A stretch of DNA of 64,000 bases from Elusimicrobiales bacterium. GTDB taxonomy: Bacteria; Elusimicrobiota; Elusimicrobia; Elusimicrobiales; UBA9959. The position numbers and the translations under genes were made by a program. The DNA lies in NCBI GenBank assembly GCA_028688015.1, contig JAQTZB010000002.1, forward strand, positions 124,001-188,000. The letters are read 5' to 3'. The notes beneath the pieces are model-generated. The model saw only the letters and a list, made by a program, of their open reading frames with translations. It was not told the DNA's origin and made no database searches. This document shows, piece after piece, positions 1 to 8,049 of this stretch. Positions within the stretch are counted from its first letter, which is position 1. Each line of letters begins with the position of its first letter.

Positions 1-169
1 CGGCCCGGCGCCGGACCTCGCCCCACCAGGGCGAAGTCTTCCAGGAGGTCCAGTGAAAGCCCTGCATCATCACGGTGGTGTCGCCCTTGGGGGCGGCAAA
101 AAGAGAGCCCTCCTGCCAGAAAGGCAGGGCGGCAAAAAGAAGCAGCGCGGCAAAACAGTTTTTCCGCAT
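1..169 (-). CDS. Alpha-amylase family glycoside hydrolase, N-terminal fragment
   Basis: The reading frame starts at the ATG at 169 and runs off the left edge, giving about 56 residues. A signal peptide is clear: basic MRKN, a hydrophobic run and an Ala-Ala cleavage region. Next comes TTVMMQGFHWTSW and, a few residues on, PWWGEV. This matches the first strand of GH13 alpha-amylases, where V-M-x-Q-G-F-x-W opens the barrel and a W-W pair follows. It is probably a secreted or periplasmic alpha-glucan hydrolase. A TGCTAAAAA box lies close upstream of the ATG on the minus strand. Catalytic residues lie outside the window, so the exact specificity is unknown. Confidence 0.72.
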   Translation of the reverse strand, partial: MRKNCFAALLLFAALPFWQEGSLFAAPKGDTTVMMQGFHWTSWKTSPWWGEVRRRA

Positions 170-244
170 CTACTTAATTTTTAGCAGATTAACGGCGGAT
201 GTCAAGGGCCCAACGGGAACGGCGGCGGGCCCGGGAACGGAGGG

Positions 245-1297
245 TCAGGAGAGTTTTTTGCGGAGGCAGTCGGCCCGGAACGCGTCGCGCTCCGCGGGGG
301 AGAGGTCGTGCCCCGCTGCGGCCTGGATATGCGCGGGCTGCATCAGCAGCGTAATCTGGTTGAAGGTGCTGAAATCCAGCCCCATGTTCCAGCCCATGGC
401 GGCGCCCATGCGGGCCAGCGAGACGTTCTGCATGAACTCCTCGTAGGAGAGCGAGCGGGCGTGCCTGAGCAGGCCGAGCGCGCGGAACACCGCGTCCTCG
501 GTCTTGAGCTTGAGGGGCCCCTTTAGCAGGGCCTCCCGGGCGGCGATCTCCTGCCTGATCAGGTTGCGGATCACGCGGTCGATATTGGCGCGGAACTCAC
601 CTTCGCTGCGGCCGAGGCAGGTGGCGTTGGAGATCTGGTAGAAGTCGCCCAGCACCATGGTGCCCTCGCCGTAGATGCCGCGCGCGGTTACGCCCAGGTG
701 CGAGAGGTTCTCCAGCACCTGCGGCATGCGGCCCAGCCGCGACAGCGCCGGCAGGTGCGCCAGGCAGGAGACGCGCATGCCGGTGCCCGTGTTGGTAGGA
801 CAGGCGGTCAGGAAGCCGAAGCGGGAGGCGTAGGCGAAAGGCAGCGCGCGGCCCAGCGCCTCGTCAAGCTTAAGCGCGGCGCTGAAAGTTTCCTCTATCG
901 AGAAGCCGGCGCTGAGGCACTGCAGGCGCAGGTGGTCCTCCTCGTTGACCATCGCCGACAGGTCCTCGTCGTTGGAGACGGCGGCCCCGGCGGGAAGCAC
1001 GGCAGCGGCCAGCGCGTGCGAGACGTGGTGGCGCTCCACCAGGAAGCGCTTCTCCTGCGGGGTCAGCGCCTCCATCTTCAGGAAATGGCCGCGCGAGAAC
1101 AGCCCCGTCTCCCGGGCGGCGGCCAGCGCCAGCCGGCGGATCTCGGCCAGCTGCCGCGGCTCGGCGCGGTTGGGGAAAGGAAAGCCCTCGAGGTTGCGCG
1201 CGAAGCGCACCCGGGTGGAGAAGATCATGTCGGGCCAGGCCCCGCGGGCGTTGGCCCAGGTGACGTAAGGGCGGAAGGTCTTTATGGCTTCAGCCAT
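245..1297 (-). CDS. mcsB: Protein arginine kinase McsB
   Basis: Phosphagen-kinase-fold enzyme that phosphorylates arginines on proteins and, in Firmicutes, marks them for ClpCP. At 350 aa it has the usual McsB length. Visible family signatures are STRVRFARNLEGFPFPN near residue 27, NEEDHLRLQ near 117 (catalytic acid region), CPTNTGTGMRVS near 165 and the GEGT..GDFYQISN segment near 210. The start overlaps the end of mcsA by 8 bases, so the two are translationally coupled, as expected for an enzyme and its activator. No ctsR or clpC lies beside it in this window; instead it ends an operon with lysS and lolCD. The family assignment is firm; its targets in this organism are unknown. Confidence 0.93.
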   Translation of the reverse strand: MAEAIKTFRPYVTWANARGAWPDMIFSTRVRFARNLEGFPFPNRAEPRQLAEIRRLALAAARETGLFSRGHFLKMEALTPQEKRFLVERHHVSHALAAAVLPAGAAVSNDEDLSAMVNEEDHLRLQCLSAGFSIEETFSAALKLDEALGRALPFAYASRFGFLTACPTNTGTGMRVSCLAHLPALSRLGRMPQVLENLSHLGVTARGIYGEGTMVLGDFYQISNATCLGRSEGEFRANIDRVIRNLIRQEIAAREALLKGPLKLKTEDAVFRALGLLRHARSLSYEEFMQNVSLARMGAAMGWNMGLDFSTFNQITLLMQPAHIQAAAGHDLSPAERDAFRADCLRKKLS

Positions 1298-1805
1298 GGC
1301 GCCCTTCCAGCCGCTTCAGGTCGTCGCGCAGGCGGGCGGCCGCCTCAAAGTCCTCTTTCACCACCGCGTCCTTGAGCGCGGCGCGCAGCTCTTCCAGGCG
1401 GCGCGCGGTTTCGGCCTTGGAGAGTTTCAGCTCCGCTCCGCCGCGGTAGGCCCGGCCGGCGTGGTGCGCGGCGCCGTGGATGCGCGCCATCAACTCGGCC
1501 AGCTGCGGCTCGAAAGAGGCGTAGCACTGCGGACAGCCTAGGCGGCCGCTCTCCTTGAACTCGGCGTACTTGAGGCCGCAGCCGCCGCAGCGCAGCGTCT
1601 TTTTTTCGGGCGGCAGGAAATCCTTGAAGTAGCCGCTCATATTGCCGACGATGTCGGAGATGTTGAAGGCCCCGGTCTCGAGACCGAAACCCATGCCTTT
1701 TTTGGCGGCGCAGGCCTGGCACAGGTGCAGCTCCTGCACCTTGTTGTTCACCGCCAGCTTCAGGAAGACGGAGGCGTTCTGCTTGCGGCAGTCCTCACAC
1801 AGCAT
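1290..1805 (-). CDS. mcsA: McsA, zinc-binding activator of McsB
   Basis: 171-residue protein with four Cys pairs: CEDC at the N-terminus, CQAC near 29, CGGC near 73 and CPQC near 91. These can form two zinc sites. A C-terminal UVR-type helical segment follows (SKAETARRLEELRAAL..EDFEAAARLRDDLKRLE). This is the domain order of McsA, the partner that stimulates McsB arginine kinase activity and responds to metal or thiol stress. It overlaps lolD by 11 bases upstream and mcsB by 8 bases downstream, so its production should be coupled to both. Confidence 0.92.
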   Translation of the reverse strand: MLCEDCRKQNASVFLKLAVNNKVQELHLCQACAAKKGMGFGLETGAFNISDIVGNMSGYFKDFLPPEKKTLRCGGCGLKYAEFKESGRLGCPQCYASFEPQLAELMARIHGAAHHAGRAYRGGAELKLSKAETARRLEELRAALKDAVVKEDFEAAARLRDDLKRLEGRHG

Positions 1806-2460
1806 TCAGCTTCCCCCCCGCCATGTGCAGCGCCCGGTCGGCGCGGCGCGCGGCCTCTTCGTTGTGCGTCACCATCAGCACGGCCGTCCCCAGCCCGGCC
1901 GCGCGGCGCAGGTCGTCGAGGATCACGCCGGAGTTATGGCGGTCCAGGTTGCCGGTCGGCTCGTCGGCGATCAGCAGGGCGGGGCCGTTGCGCAGGGCGC
2001 GCAGCATCGCGGCCCGCTGCTTCTCGCCTCCGGAAATGGACATGGGGAGCTTGTCGGCGATCTCTTCCAGGCCGAACCTCTCCAGGAGCCCGCGGCCCCG
2101 GGCCGGCTCCCCCCGGCCCAGGATGCGCGCCGGCATCTCTATGTTCTCCAGCACGGTGAACTCGGGCAGCAGCGAGTCGAACTGGAAGACGAAACCGATG
2201 TTCTTCAGTCGCAGCACGGCCTTCTGCGCCTCGTCGAGGTCCTCCAGCTTCCTGCCGAAAAGCCGGATCTCGCCGCTGTAGACGTCGTCGAGGAGTCCGA
2301 CGATATTCAGGAAAGTGGACTTACCGGAACCCGAAGGGCCGACGATGGAGACGAACTCACCCTTCGAGATATGGAAGTCGAGCCCCTCCAGCACCAGGAT
2401 CTGCTCGTGGCCCTGGGTATAGGCCTTGCTCAGGCCGGAAATTTCGAGGATCTTATCCAT
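1795..2460 (-). CDS. lolD: Lipoprotein-releasing ABC transporter ATPase (LolD)
   Basis: 221-residue ABC ATPase of the LolD/MacB type. It has Walker A GPSGSGKS near residue 42, a Q-loop in GFVFQFDSLLPEFTV, signature SGGEKQR near 143, Walker [13 protein letters not shown] and the switch His in VTHNEE. Its start overlaps the end of the LolC/E permease by 8 bases. The pair should extract outer-membrane-sorted lipoproteins from the inner membrane. This fits the many lipobox proteins elsewhere in the window. Membership of the LolD subgroup rather than MacB rests mainly on the neighbouring four-TM permease. Confidence 0.9.
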   Translation of the reverse strand: MDKILEISGLSKAYTQGHEQILVLEGLDFHISKGEFVSIVGPSGSGKSTFLNIVGLLDDVYSGEIRLFGRKLEDLDEAQKAVLRLKNIGFVFQFDSLLPEFTVLENIEMPARILGRGEPARGRGLLERFGLEEIADKLPMSISGGEKQRAAMLRALRNGPALLIADEPTGNLDRHNSGVILDDLRRAAGLGTAVLMVTHNEEAARRADRALHMAGGKLNAV

Positions 2461-3682
2461 AGCGGATCGCGTCCACGGGGCTCATTTTGGCGGCCTGCAG
2501 CGCCGGGAACAGCGCGCTGGCCATGCACAGCAGGTAGCTGCCGGCGGCGGTCAGGAAAATATTGAGGATCTTGAGTTCCACCGGCACCTTGGTGACGTAA
2601 TAGATGTCGGCCGGCAGCTCGATCACGGGGTAGACGGAGATAAAGACCGAGATGCCCACGCCCAGCAGCAGGCCCAGCGCTATACCGGCCAGCGCTATCA
2701 GGTTGCCCTCCCAGAAGAAGACCCGGCGGATGAAGCCGGGGCTCGCGCCCATGGCCCGCAGCACGCCGATGTCGCGCAGCTTCTCCATGCTCATCATCAG
2801 CAGGTTCGAGGCGATGTTGAAAGTGGCCACGAGGATGATCAGCGCCAGCACCAGCGTCATCACGAAGTTCTCCAGCTTGAGCGCGGCGAAGAGGGTCTGG
2901 TTCATCTCGGCGTAGGTCTTGACGTTGTAGGAAAACCCCAGTGCCTTGCGCAGCGCGGCGGCCGCTTCGGGCGCGGCCTGGATGTCCTTCAGGCGCACGC
3001 CGACGCCGTTGGCGCCGCCGGGCAGGCCGAAGAAGCTCCCGGCGTCGCGCCGCGAGCAGTAGGCCATCGTGTTGTCGTATTCGAAATACCCGGTGCGCAC
3101 GATGCCGGCCACGCGGAATTTCTTCATCTTGGGCAGCAGGCCGAGTCCGGCGGTGGCCGCGCCCTGCGGCGAAACTATGACAGCGTCGTCTCCGAGCCAG
3201 AGGCCCAGGTTCTTGGCCAGCTCCTCGCCCAGGACTATCGCCGGCGGCGCGTCCTTGACTGGCATCTCGAGCGCGTCCCACGAGCCGCGCACGAGGAATT
3301 TTTTCAGGCTGTTCACGGAGAACTCGGCCGCCGTGTCGAAGCCCTTCACCACGACCCCGGTGGAGCGGTTATCGAAGGTGAGGATGGCCTGGCCCAGCAC
3401 GAAGGGCGACTCGGCCGCGAGGCGGGCGTCGCGGCCGAAAACCGCCCTCACCGCCTCCAGGTCCCGCGGCTGCATGCGGCCGTAGATGGTGATATGCGCC
3501 TGCGCGTCGACGATCTTGCCCTTGATGTCGGACTGGAAGCCGTTCATGATGGCCTGCGTCACTATCAGCGCGGCCACGCCCAGCGCTACCCCCCCGACCC
3601 CGAGGAAAGTGGTCAGGACGGCGAAGAGGCCTTTCCTCTTCGCCAGCAGGTAACGTCGGGCGATAAAGAATTCTGTGGACAT
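2453..3682 (-). CDS. Lipoprotein-releasing permease LolC/LolE family
   Basis: 409-residue permease starting MSTEFFIARRYLLAKRKG, the typical LolC/LolE opening. A first TM segment follows (about 20-45), then a large periplasmic MacB-like domain. Three C-terminal TM segments carry the FtsX-type core with MEKLRDIGVLRAMGAS and end AAKMSPVDAIRYG. Only one permease gene is present, so the complex may be a LolF-like homodimer, or a second subunit may lie elsewhere. No convincing ribosome site precedes the ATG; instead a hairpin and U-run abut it (see 3684-3724). Confidence 0.9.
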   Translation of the reverse strand: MSTEFFIARRYLLAKRKGLFAVLTTFLGVGGVALGVAALIVTQAIMNGFQSDIKGKIVDAQAHITIYGRMQPRDLEAVRAVFGRDARLAAESPFVLGQAILTFDNRSTGVVVKGFDTAAEFSVNSLKKFLVRGSWDALEMPVKDAPPAIVLGEELAKNLGLWLGDDAVIVSPQGAATAGLGLLPKMKKFRVAGIVRTGYFEYDNTMAYCSRRDAGSFFGLPGGANGVGVRLKDIQAAPEAAAALRKALGFSYNVKTYAEMNQTLFAALKLENFVMTLVLALIILVATFNIASNLLMMSMEKLRDIGVLRAMGASPGFIRRVFFWEGNLIALAGIALGLLLGVGISVFISVYPVIELPADIYYVTKVPVELKILNIFLTAAGSYLLCMASALFPALQAAKMSPVDAIRYG

Positions 3683-3683
3683 G

Positions 3684-3724
3684 AAAAACCGGCGCTCCGG
3701 GCGGCCCAGCCGCCCGGGAGCCGG
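3684..3724 (-). terminator. Intrinsic terminator or attenuator between lysS and lolC
   Basis: Read on the minus strand, a near-perfect GC hairpin pairs the segment at 3709-3724 with 3689-3705 around a short loop. Five U residues follow, and one base later comes the lolC ATG. It has the full form of a rho-independent terminator but sits inside an otherwise tightly coupled operon. It may therefore lower lolC-lolD-mcsAB expression relative to lysS or work as an attenuator. Confidence 0.75.
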
Positions 3725-3727
3725 GGC

Positions 3728-5236
3728 CTACTGCTTGGCCGGTTCGGTCTCGGCGGGGCGGAGCAGCGGGAACAGCACCACCTCGCGGATGGACGGCTTG
3801 CCGGTCAGCAGCATGGTAACGCGGTCTATGCCTATGCCGATGCCGCCCATAGGGGGCATGCCGTACTCCATCGCCTCTATAAAATCCTTGTCGAGGATGT
3901 CGGCCTCGCCGTTGTTCTCCTCCTGCTGCTGGCGGAGCTGCTCCACCAGGCGGCTCTTCTGATCCTCGGGGTCGTTCAGCTCGGAGTAGGCGTTGGCTAT
4001 CTCCTCGGTGCCCGCGAAGAACTCGAAGCGCTCCACCAGGCACTCGTCGCCGGGCTTGCACTTGGCCAGCGGCGTGATGGCCGTCGGGTGGTCGAAGACA
4101 AAGGTGGGCTGCTGCAGCTCGTTAAGTATCTTCTCGTCCATGATGCGGTCGAAGATCTTGGCCGAGGTGGTGTCGGGGCCGCACTCGATGTGCAGCTTCT
4201 TGGCGAGCGCCACCAGGTTGGGCCGGTTGAAGCGCTTGCCCTCCAGGATGTTGTGGATATCCTCGCCGGTCTTGGCCTTCCACTCGTCGGGCAGGCTCAG
4301 GCGGCGGAACGGGGGCTTCAGGTTGATCTTAACCCCGTTGTAGTCCACGGTCTCGGAGCCGATGACCTTGATGAAGCGCTCGAAGAGCTTCTCCACCAGC
4401 TCCGCCATGCCGTGGTAGTCAGAGTAGGCCTTGTAGGCCTCGACCATGGTGAACTCGGGGTTGTGGCGGGTGTCCACGCCCTCGTTGCGGAACACGCGGC
4501 CTATCTCGTAGGCGCCCTGGAAGCCGCCGATGAGCAGCTTCTTGAGCGGCAGCTCCAGCGCGATGCGCATGTACAGCTCGTTCTTGTAGGCGTTATGGAA
4601 GGTGATGAAAGGGCGGGCGGAGGCGCCGCCGGCCTGCGAGCACAGCACCGGGGTCTCCACCTCCAGCATGCCCTCGCCGTTGAGCACCTCGCGCAGCGTG
4701 GCCACGATCTGCGCCCGGCGCACGAAGAGCGCGCGCACGTCGTCGTTGGAGATCAGGTCCAGGTAGCGGTCGCGGTAGCGGCTCTCGGCGTCGGTCAGGC
4801 CGTGGAACTTCTCCGGCAGCGGCCGCACGCTCTTGGAGAGCACGGTCAGCTTGGTGGCGTCGAGCGTGAGCTCGCCGGTCTTGGTGACGAACATCTTCCC
4901 CTCAACGCCGAGGAAGTCGCCCACGTGCATCTGCTTTTTGAAAACCTCGTACGAGTCCTCGCCCACGGAGTCCCGCTTGACGTAGATCTGCAGTTTGCCG
5001 GTGCCGTCCTTGAGGTGGGCGAAGGTGGCCTTGCCCATCACGCGCATCAGCACCATGCGGCCGGCTATGGTCGCCTGGGCTTCCGGCGCGAGCTTGGCCG
5101 CCTCGGCCATGGTGTGCGTGGGCTTGAAGCGGTGCGGGAACGGGTCTATGCCTTTCTCGCGGATGGCCTTGATCTTGGCGTAGTTATTGGCGACGATGTC
5201 GCTGATGCCTGAATTGGGGGTAGGTAGGTCGTTCAT
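3728..5236 (-). CDS. lysS: Lysyl-tRNA synthetase, class II
   Basis: 502 residues, normal for class II LysRS. The N-terminal OB-fold anticodon-binding domain covers about residues 60-160 (AGRMVLMRVMGKATFAHLKDG). The class II catalytic core includes motif 2 (VFRNEGVDTRHNPEFTMVE) and motif 3 (GIGIGIDRVTMLLTGK). It charges tRNA-Lys in the cytoplasm. Its ATG overlaps the stop of the upstream response regulator gene (ATGA, 4 bases), and it is followed by the terminator-like hairpin before lolC. Confidence 0.97.
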   Translation of the reverse strand: MNDLPTPNSGISDIVANNYAKIKAIREKGIDPFPHRFKPTHTMAEAAKLAPEAQATIAGRMVLMRVMGKATFAHLKDGTGKLQIYVKRDSVGEDSYEVFKKQMHVGDFLGVEGKMFVTKTGELTLDATKLTVLSKSVRPLPEKFHGLTDAESRYRDRYLDLISNDDVRALFVRRAQIVATLREVLNGEGMLEVETPVLCSQAGGASARPFITFHNAYKNELYMRIALELPLKKLLIGGFQGAYEIGRVFRNEGVDTRHNPEFTMVEAYKAYSDYHGMAELVEKLFERFIKVIGSETVDYNGVKINLKPPFRRLSLPDEWKAKTGEDIHNILEGKRFNRPNLVALAKKLHIECGPDTTSAKIFDRIMDEKILNELQQPTFVFDHPTAITPLAKCKPGDECLVERFEFFAGTEEIANAYSELNDPEDQKSRLVEQLRQQQEENNGEADILDKDFIEAMEYGMPPMGGIGIGIDRVTMLLTGKPSIREVVLFPLLRPAETEPAKQ

Positions 5237-5616
5237 TTTTTTGAAGCTATCGCGTCCTTTACTATTTTCACGAGGTTCTTGGGTTCGAAGGGTTTCTCGA
5301 CGAAGGCGAAGATGTTGGAGGCCAGCTCGAACAGGTCCTTCATCTGGCCTTTGGCGGTCAGGATGATGATCGGGATGTGGTTCAGGTCGTCCATCTCCTG
5401 CAGTTTGGACTGCAGCGTGTAGCCGTCCATCTCCGGCATCATGATGTCGAGGATCATCGCGTCGGGCAGGACCTTGCCGGGGTCTTTCGAGGTCAGCTTG
5501 TTGTAGGCCTCCAGGCCGTTATAGGCCTCAAGCACCTCCAGCTTCTCCCGCTCGAGCAGGACCTTTATCAGGTACACCACGTCTTTCTCGTCGTCAACTA
5601 CCATCACCTTGGACAT
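5233..5616 (-). CDS. Single-domain response regulator (CheY-like)
   Basis: 127 residues forming only a receiver domain. It shows the acidic pair in VVDDEKD, the phospho-acceptor Asp in MILDIMMPEMDG, Thr in IILTAKG and Lys in FVEKPFEPKNL. There is no output domain, so it should act by protein-protein contact or in a phosphorelay. It opens the lysS-lolCD-mcsAB unit with an AGGAG ribosome site and a 4-base overlap with lysS. The partner kinase is not adjacent. Confidence 0.93.
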   Translation of the reverse strand: MSKVMVVDDEKDVVYLIKVLLEREKLEVLEAYNGLEAYNKLTSKDPGKVLPDAMILDIMMPEMDGYTLQSKLQEMDDLNHIPIIILTAKGQMKDLFELASNIFAFVEKPFEPKNLVKIVKDAIASKK

Positions 5617-5793
5617 AGATCTCCTGTCTGCCTGACGGGCTCGCCCGCGTTTTGCGGCCCGGCCTCTTATAGATATATTATTTTACTAGAAAGGCGCGCC
5701 TTAAAACAAGGCGGGTCGGCCCCTTTCTTTCAGCGCGGGCCGCAAATATGTAGAATAACCACGTTGCGGATTTTTTTGTCACCGGAGGAACCC
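5617..5793. promoter_or_regulatory. Divergent control region of the response regulator and ndk
   Basis: 177 bases between divergent starts. On the plus strand a TAGAAT -10 box lies at 5751-5756, preceded by ATG, with no clear -35. A GGAGG ribosome site at 5784-5788 serves ndk. On the minus side an AGGAG precedes the regulator ATG, and AT-rich TATA-like sequence lies at about 5670-5690. Assignment of the exact boxes is inference. Confidence 0.45.
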
Positions 5794-6270
5794 ATGGCTA
5801 TTGAAAGAACCCTGGTACTGGTAAAGCCCGACGGCATGCAGCGCCACCTCGCAGGCCTGGCCATAGACCGCCTTGAGAACACCCACCTGGAACTGATAGG
5901 CGCCAGGATAGCCACCGTAACGGACAAGCTGGCCAGGGAGCATTACGCCCTGCTCGAGGGCAAAGGGCCCTTCACGGACAAGAAGCTGTTCGAGCACCTC
6001 ATCAATTTCATAAAGGGCGAATACCACGGCGACCCCAAGCGCCGGGTGCTGGCCCTGGTCTACCAGGGCGAGAACGCCGTGCAGGGCATCCGCGCCGCCG
6101 TAGGCGTGACCAACCCCGAGGACGCCTCCCCGGACACCATCCGCGGCGCCTTCGGCCGCATCTGCCGCAAGCACGGCTACTTCGAGAACGTCGTGCACGC
6201 CTCCGGCAACCTGGAAGAGGCGGAACGCGAGATCAAGATCTGGTTCAGGCCGGAAGAGCTCCTCAACTAG
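5794..6270 (+). CDS. ndk: Nucleoside diphosphate kinase
   Basis: 158-residue NDP kinase equilibrating nucleoside di- and triphosphates. MAIERTLVLVKPDGMQR is the typical N-terminus. The protein includes GPFTDKKLFEHL, a divergent GENAVQGIRAAVGVTNPEDA segment and the phosphohistidine region. There the usual N-x-x-H-G/A-S-D-S motif reads NVVHASGNLEEAEREI, so the active His is kept and the tail is modified. The frame stays open far upstream, but the ATG at 5794 follows a GGAGG site and aligns with the family, so the longer start is rejected. It heads the run that leads into nrfA. Confidence 0.95.
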   Translation: MAIERTLVLVKPDGMQRHLAGLAIDRLENTHLELIGARIATVTDKLAREHYALLEGKGPFTDKKLFEHLINFIKGEYHGDPKRRVLALVYQGENAVQGIRAAVGVTNPEDASPDTIRGAFGRICRKHGYFENVVHASGNLEEAEREIKIWFRPEELLN

Positions 6271-6276
6271 CCGACC

Positions 6277-7140
6277 ATGAGCCGCCGAGCCTCCCTCGCC
6301 CTGCTGGCGCTCTGCGCCTTCGCCCTCTCCCCCCGCGCCGCGGCGCAGGGGCGGGAGGAGGAGCGCGTCACGCTGACCTCCCCGGACGGCTGGAACCTGA
6401 GCGCGCGCTGGCTGCCGGCCGCGGAGGGCGCGCCGACGGTGGTGCTCATCCACACGCAGAAGAGCGACCAGCGGGAATGGGACCCCTGGCTCAAGCCGCT
6501 GAAGCGCTACGGCTTCGGCTACCTGGCCTTCGACCTGCGCGGCCACGGCAACAGTTTCGTGACGCCGGACGGTTCCACCACCACCTGGCGCGCCTTCAGC
6601 GTGAGCGGCTCGGACAACGAATATAACAAGATGGCCAGAGACGTGGAGGCCGCGCTGGCCTTCCTCTCCACGAACTCGGTCTCCGGCGAAGCCACCGTGC
6701 TGGCCGGCTCGGTGCTGGGCGCCAACCTGGCCATCAAGACCGCGGCCGTCCACCCGGAGATAGCGGCGGTGGTGGCCGTCTCGCCGGTGCTCAACGTCAA
6801 CGACGTGCTCTCCGTGAACCCCCTGCGCGCCTACGGCCGCAGGCCGCTGCTGCTGGTGGCCGGCGTAGACCGCGCCAAGCAGTACAAGGAATTCCAGTTG
6901 CTCAACGACATAGCCAAGCGCGCCTGCGGCGCCGAGAACGTGGCCGTTATCGTGGAGGCCAGGGGCTTCGGGCCCGGGCTGGTCAACAAGTATAACGTCC
7001 GCCGCGGGCTGGACTGGATAAAGAACCCGCGCCTGCCCGAGGTGGTGGCGTATTCCACCGCCGCCATAGCCGGCCTGGCCCCCGGCGCAACAGAACAGGC
7101 CGAGAGCCAGGACCTGGAACAAACTTACTCCGGAGAATGA
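6277..7140 (+). CDS. Secreted alpha/beta hydrolase, possibly catalytically altered
   Basis: 287 residues with an N-terminal signal peptide ending near RAAAQG. The alpha/beta fold is seen in TVVLIHTQKSD, YLAFDLRGHGNS near 85 and a nucleophile-elbow-like LAGSVLGANLA near 150. An Asp lies in LLLVAGVDRAK. The stretch where the family carries the catalytic His (usually G-x-x-H-G) reads EARGFGPGLVNKY with no His. It is therefore either a non-classical hydrolase or a non-catalytic member. It sits 6 bases after ndk and 1 base before murQ; a cell-wall or lipid substrate is only a guess. Confidence 0.75.
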   Translation: MSRRASLALLALCAFALSPRAAAQGREEERVTLTSPDGWNLSARWLPAAEGAPTVVLIHTQKSDQREWDPWLKPLKRYGFGYLAFDLRGHGNSFVTPDGSTTTWRAFSVSGSDNEYNKMARDVEAALAFLSTNSVSGEATVLAGSVLGANLAIKTAAVHPEIAAVVAVSPVLNVNDVLSVNPLRAYGRRPLLLVAGVDRAKQYKEFQLLNDIAKRACGAENVAVIVEARGFGPGLVNKYNVRRGLDWIKNPRLPEVVAYSTAAIAGLAPGATEQAESQDLEQTYSGE

Positions 7141-7141
7141 G

Positions 7142-8047
7142 ATGAAAAAGACCGACGCCTTCGCCAGGTATTCCAAACTGCCGACCGAGCAGAACAACCC
7201 GCGCACCCGCGACCTGGACCGCGTGCCGCTGCGGCGCGTGCTGGAAAAACTGAATTACGAGGACGCGCTGGTCCCGAAAGCGGTGGCCAGGGCCATCCCG
7301 CAGATAGAGCGCGCCGCGCGGGCCGTTTCCAGGTCCTACCTCGGCGGCGGGAAGATCTATTTCATAGGCGCCGGCACCAGCGGCCGCCTCGGCGTGCTCG
7401 AGGCCGCGGAGATCCCGCCCACCTACGGCGTCGCGCCCGACGTTTTCACCGCGCTGATGGCCGGCGGCCAGCTGGCGGTCTTCCATTCCAAGGAAGGGGC
7501 CGAGGACGTTTTTGAGAACGGCCGCAAGGAGATCGCGGCGCTGGCCCGCCGTGGCGACACCGTGATCGGCATCGCCGCCAGCGGCATCACGCCCTACGTG
7601 CAGGGCGGCCTGGCCGCGGGCCGGAAGGCCGGCGCGGTGACCGTGCTGGTCACCTGCAACCCGCGCGAAAGAACGAAGGAGGCGCTCATCCGCGTCGCCA
7701 TCGACGTCGGCCCCGAGCCGGTCTCCGGCTCCACCCGCATGAAGTCCGGCACGGCCACCAAGCTGGCGCTGAACATGCTTTCCACCTCGTCGATGATCGT
7801 CTCCGGCAAGGTCTACCGCAACTGGATGGTGGACGTGAAGACCACCTCGAAGAAGCTGGTGCTGCGCGCCGAGCGCATCACCGCCACCGTGGGCGGCGTG
7901 GACCAGGCCGAAGCCCGGCGCCTGCTGGACCTCACCGGCAACGACGTCAAGACAGCCATCGTGATGGCCCGCCTCGGCCTGCCCAAAGAAAAAGCGGAGG
8001 CGCGCATCAAGAAGGCGCGCGGCTTTCTGAAGAACATACTGGGCTGA
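7142..8047 (+). CDS. murQ: N-acetylmuramic acid 6-phosphate etherase
   Basis: 301-residue SIS-domain enzyme that cleaves the D-lactyl ether of MurNAc-6-phosphate during peptidoglycan recycling. MurQ signatures are GAGTSGRLGVLEAAEIPPTYG near 75, the SIS loop IGIAASGITPYVQGGL, GPEPVSGSTRMKSGTATKLALNMLST near 200 and KVYRNWMVDV. A small C-terminal helical domain (DQAEARRLLDLTGNDVKTAIVM) follows. It is packed between a secreted hydrolase and the cytochrome c maturation genes, an unusual setting. Confidence 0.96.
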   Translation: MKKTDAFARYSKLPTEQNNPRTRDLDRVPLRRVLEKLNYEDALVPKAVARAIPQIERAARAVSRSYLGGGKIYFIGAGTSGRLGVLEAAEIPPTYGVAPDVFTALMAGGQLAVFHSKEGAEDVFENGRKEIAALARRGDTVIGIAASGITPYVQGGLAAGRKAGAVTVLVTCNPRERTKEALIRVAIDVGPEPVSGSTRMKSGTATKLALNMLSTSSMIVSGKVYRNWMVDVKTTSKKLVLRAERITATVGGVDQAEARRLLDLTGNDVKTAIVMARLGLPKEKAEARIKKARGFLKNILG

Positions 8048-8049
8048 AC

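Noticed and set aside
2426-5212. Very long plus-strand open frame (928 codons) opposite lysS and lolC
   Set aside because: It is the antisense shadow of two firmly identified genes in a G+C-rich genome. It has no family text, and its composition (His/Gly/Val/Leu-rich) is typical of antisense frames.
5377-5793. Upstream extension of ndk in the same frame
   Set aside because: The extension runs antisense into the response regulator gene and lacks homology. The ATG at 5794 has a GGAGG site and matches the family N-terminus.
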